Origin: Anaerolineae bacterium
GTDB lineage: Bacteria > Chloroflexota > Anaerolineae > SpSt-313
DNA length: 5,784 bases
Assembly: GCA_023511475.1 (NCBI GenBank)
Contig: JAIMBM010000222.1
Coordinates: 1-5,784, forward strand
Direction of reading: 5' to 3'
In this document: piece after piece, positions 5,412 through 5,784 of the stretch
How the letters are laid out: each line of letters opens with the position of its first letter
Numbering within the stretch: position 1 is the stretch's first letter
Made by a program: the position numbers and the translations under genes
The notes under the pieces: generated by a model
Told to the model about the DNA's origin: nothing
Seen by the model: only the letters and a program-made list of their open reading frames with translations
Database searches by the model: none

Positions 5412-5450
5412 TGTGTCATTTGTGTCATTGCAGTGGACAAGGTCATGACC
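5412..5450 (+). promoter_or_regulatory. phased GTCAT repeats and palindrome before acyl-CoA dehydrogenase gene
   Basis: TGTGTCATT is repeated in perfect tandem at 5412-5420 and 5421-5429, and a perfect 10-bp palindrome GGTCATGACC lies at 5441-5450. The shared core GTCAT starts at 5415, 5424 and 5442, i.e. spacings of 9 and 18 bp. GTGGAC also appears twice (5403-5408, 5433-5438). The palindrome ends 25 bp before the dehydrogenase ATG, a usual place for a repressor operator. The rest of the 159-bp gap (5317-5475) shows a GCTCCGG direct repeat (5316-5322, 5324-5330) just after the endonuclease stop and no clear -35/-10 pair or terminator. Confidence 0.4.
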
Positions 5451-5475
5451 GCCAAGGGGGCGAGGAGGGGCGACG

Positions 5476-5784
5476 ATGCTCGAGGCGATGCTGACGCCTG
5501 CCCAAACGGCCCTTCGGGATGAGGTCAGGGACCTGGTGAAGTGGGTGCCCCGGCAGCTCATCCTGGACATGGACGATGACCGGGTACGCTACCCCCGCGA
5601 GTATGTGGCCGAGGCGGCGCGCCGACGCCTGCTGGGCCTCCGCTTCCCGGCCGAATATGGTGGCCGGGGGCTGGGCTGGGTGGACGAGATTGTGGCCCTC
5701 GAGGAGGTCGGCGTGCTCGGCACCTCCCTTGCCTGCCTCTACTCCTTGCCCTCGATTGTGGGTGAGGCCATTGTCCGCTTTGGC
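5476..5784 (+). CDS. acyl-CoA dehydrogenase, N-terminal part (runs off edge)
   Basis: The frame from ATG 5476 is open for 103 codons to the window end. It reads as the N-terminal helical domain of an FAD-dependent acyl-CoA dehydrogenase: LTPAQTALRDEVRDLV (6-21) is the usual opening helix, LLGLRFPAEYGGRGLGWVDE (52-71) is the family's strongly conserved G-(I/L)-x-x-P-x-x-Y/F-G-G-x-G block, and the next helix is IVALEEVGVLGTSLACLYSL (72-91), followed by GEAIVRFG. Such enzymes oxidise acyl-CoA to enoyl-CoA and pass electrons to electron-transfer flavoprotein. The catalytic glutamate and FAD-binding C-terminal domains lie outside the window, so the substrate class cannot be assigned. GAGGAGGGG (5462-5470) lies 5 bp before the ATG and fixes the start. 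It is downstream of and co-directional with the restriction genes, but the 159-bp gap suggests its own transcription unit. Confidence 0.88.
   Translation, partial: MLEAMLTPAQTALRDEVRDLVKWVPRQLILDMDDDRVRYPREYVAEAARRRLLGLRFPAEYGGRGLGWVDEIVALEEVGVLGTSLACLYSLPSIVGEAIVRFG

Noticed and set aside
5306..5494. 62-codon plus-strand frame between endonuclease and dehydrogenase genes
   Set aside because: Overlaps the end of the endonuclease and the dehydrogenase start, has no good ribosome binding site and no recognisable sequence.

Overview
The window is bacterial DNA with high G+C content, roughly two thirds by eye. Its genes are tightly spaced, with Shine-Dalgarno sequences such as AGGAG, GGGAGGA and GAGGAGGGG, and three well-formed sigma-70-type promoters. 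The mix of a URO-D-family methyltransferase-like protein, a UPF0104 membrane protein and an acyl-CoA dehydrogenase would fit Chloroflexota or another high-GC environmental lineage. The sequence alone does not fix the phylum.

Layout. Positions 1-421 hold no convincing gene but do contain repeats: a 15-bp direct repeat, a 21-bp imperfect inverted repeat and a terminator-like hairpin. A minus-strand gene (422-1690) encodes a URO-D-family protein related to the cobamide:thiol methyltransferases. It is divergent from a plus-strand gene (1923-2945) for a polytopic membrane protein of the lysylphosphatidylglycerol-synthase-TM/UPF0104 'flippase-like' family. The 232-bp gap between them holds two back-to-back promoters, each with a 17-bp spacer, and a possible near-leaderless 23-codon ORF whose stop overlaps the flippase start. 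Next is a two-gene restriction-modification module: a DNA methyltransferase (3104-4462) and, 14 bp later, a type II restriction endonuclease of the NgoMIV/Cfr10I family (4477-5316). It has its own promoter, with a 16-bp pseudo-palindrome lying over the predicted transcription start. At the right edge is the N-terminus of an acyl-CoA dehydrogenase (5476 to beyond 5784), preceded by phased GTCAT repeats and a 10-bp palindrome.

How the genes work together. The methyltransferase and endonuclease form a self-contained type II restriction-modification system. The endonuclease carries the PD...SxK...E active site and the RSDR element used by NgoMIV to read CCGG, so GCCGGC or a related CCGG-core site is the likely target. 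The methyltransferase carries TSPPY, typical of amino-methyltransferases and especially N4-cytosine enzymes, in a circularly permuted order with motif I before motif IV. An adenine cannot be the target in a GCCGGC site, so N4-methylcytosine is the prediction. The pair looks less GC-rich than the genes beside it and resembles a cassette placed between unrelated metabolic and membrane genes. The other three genes show no clear functional link to it or to each other.
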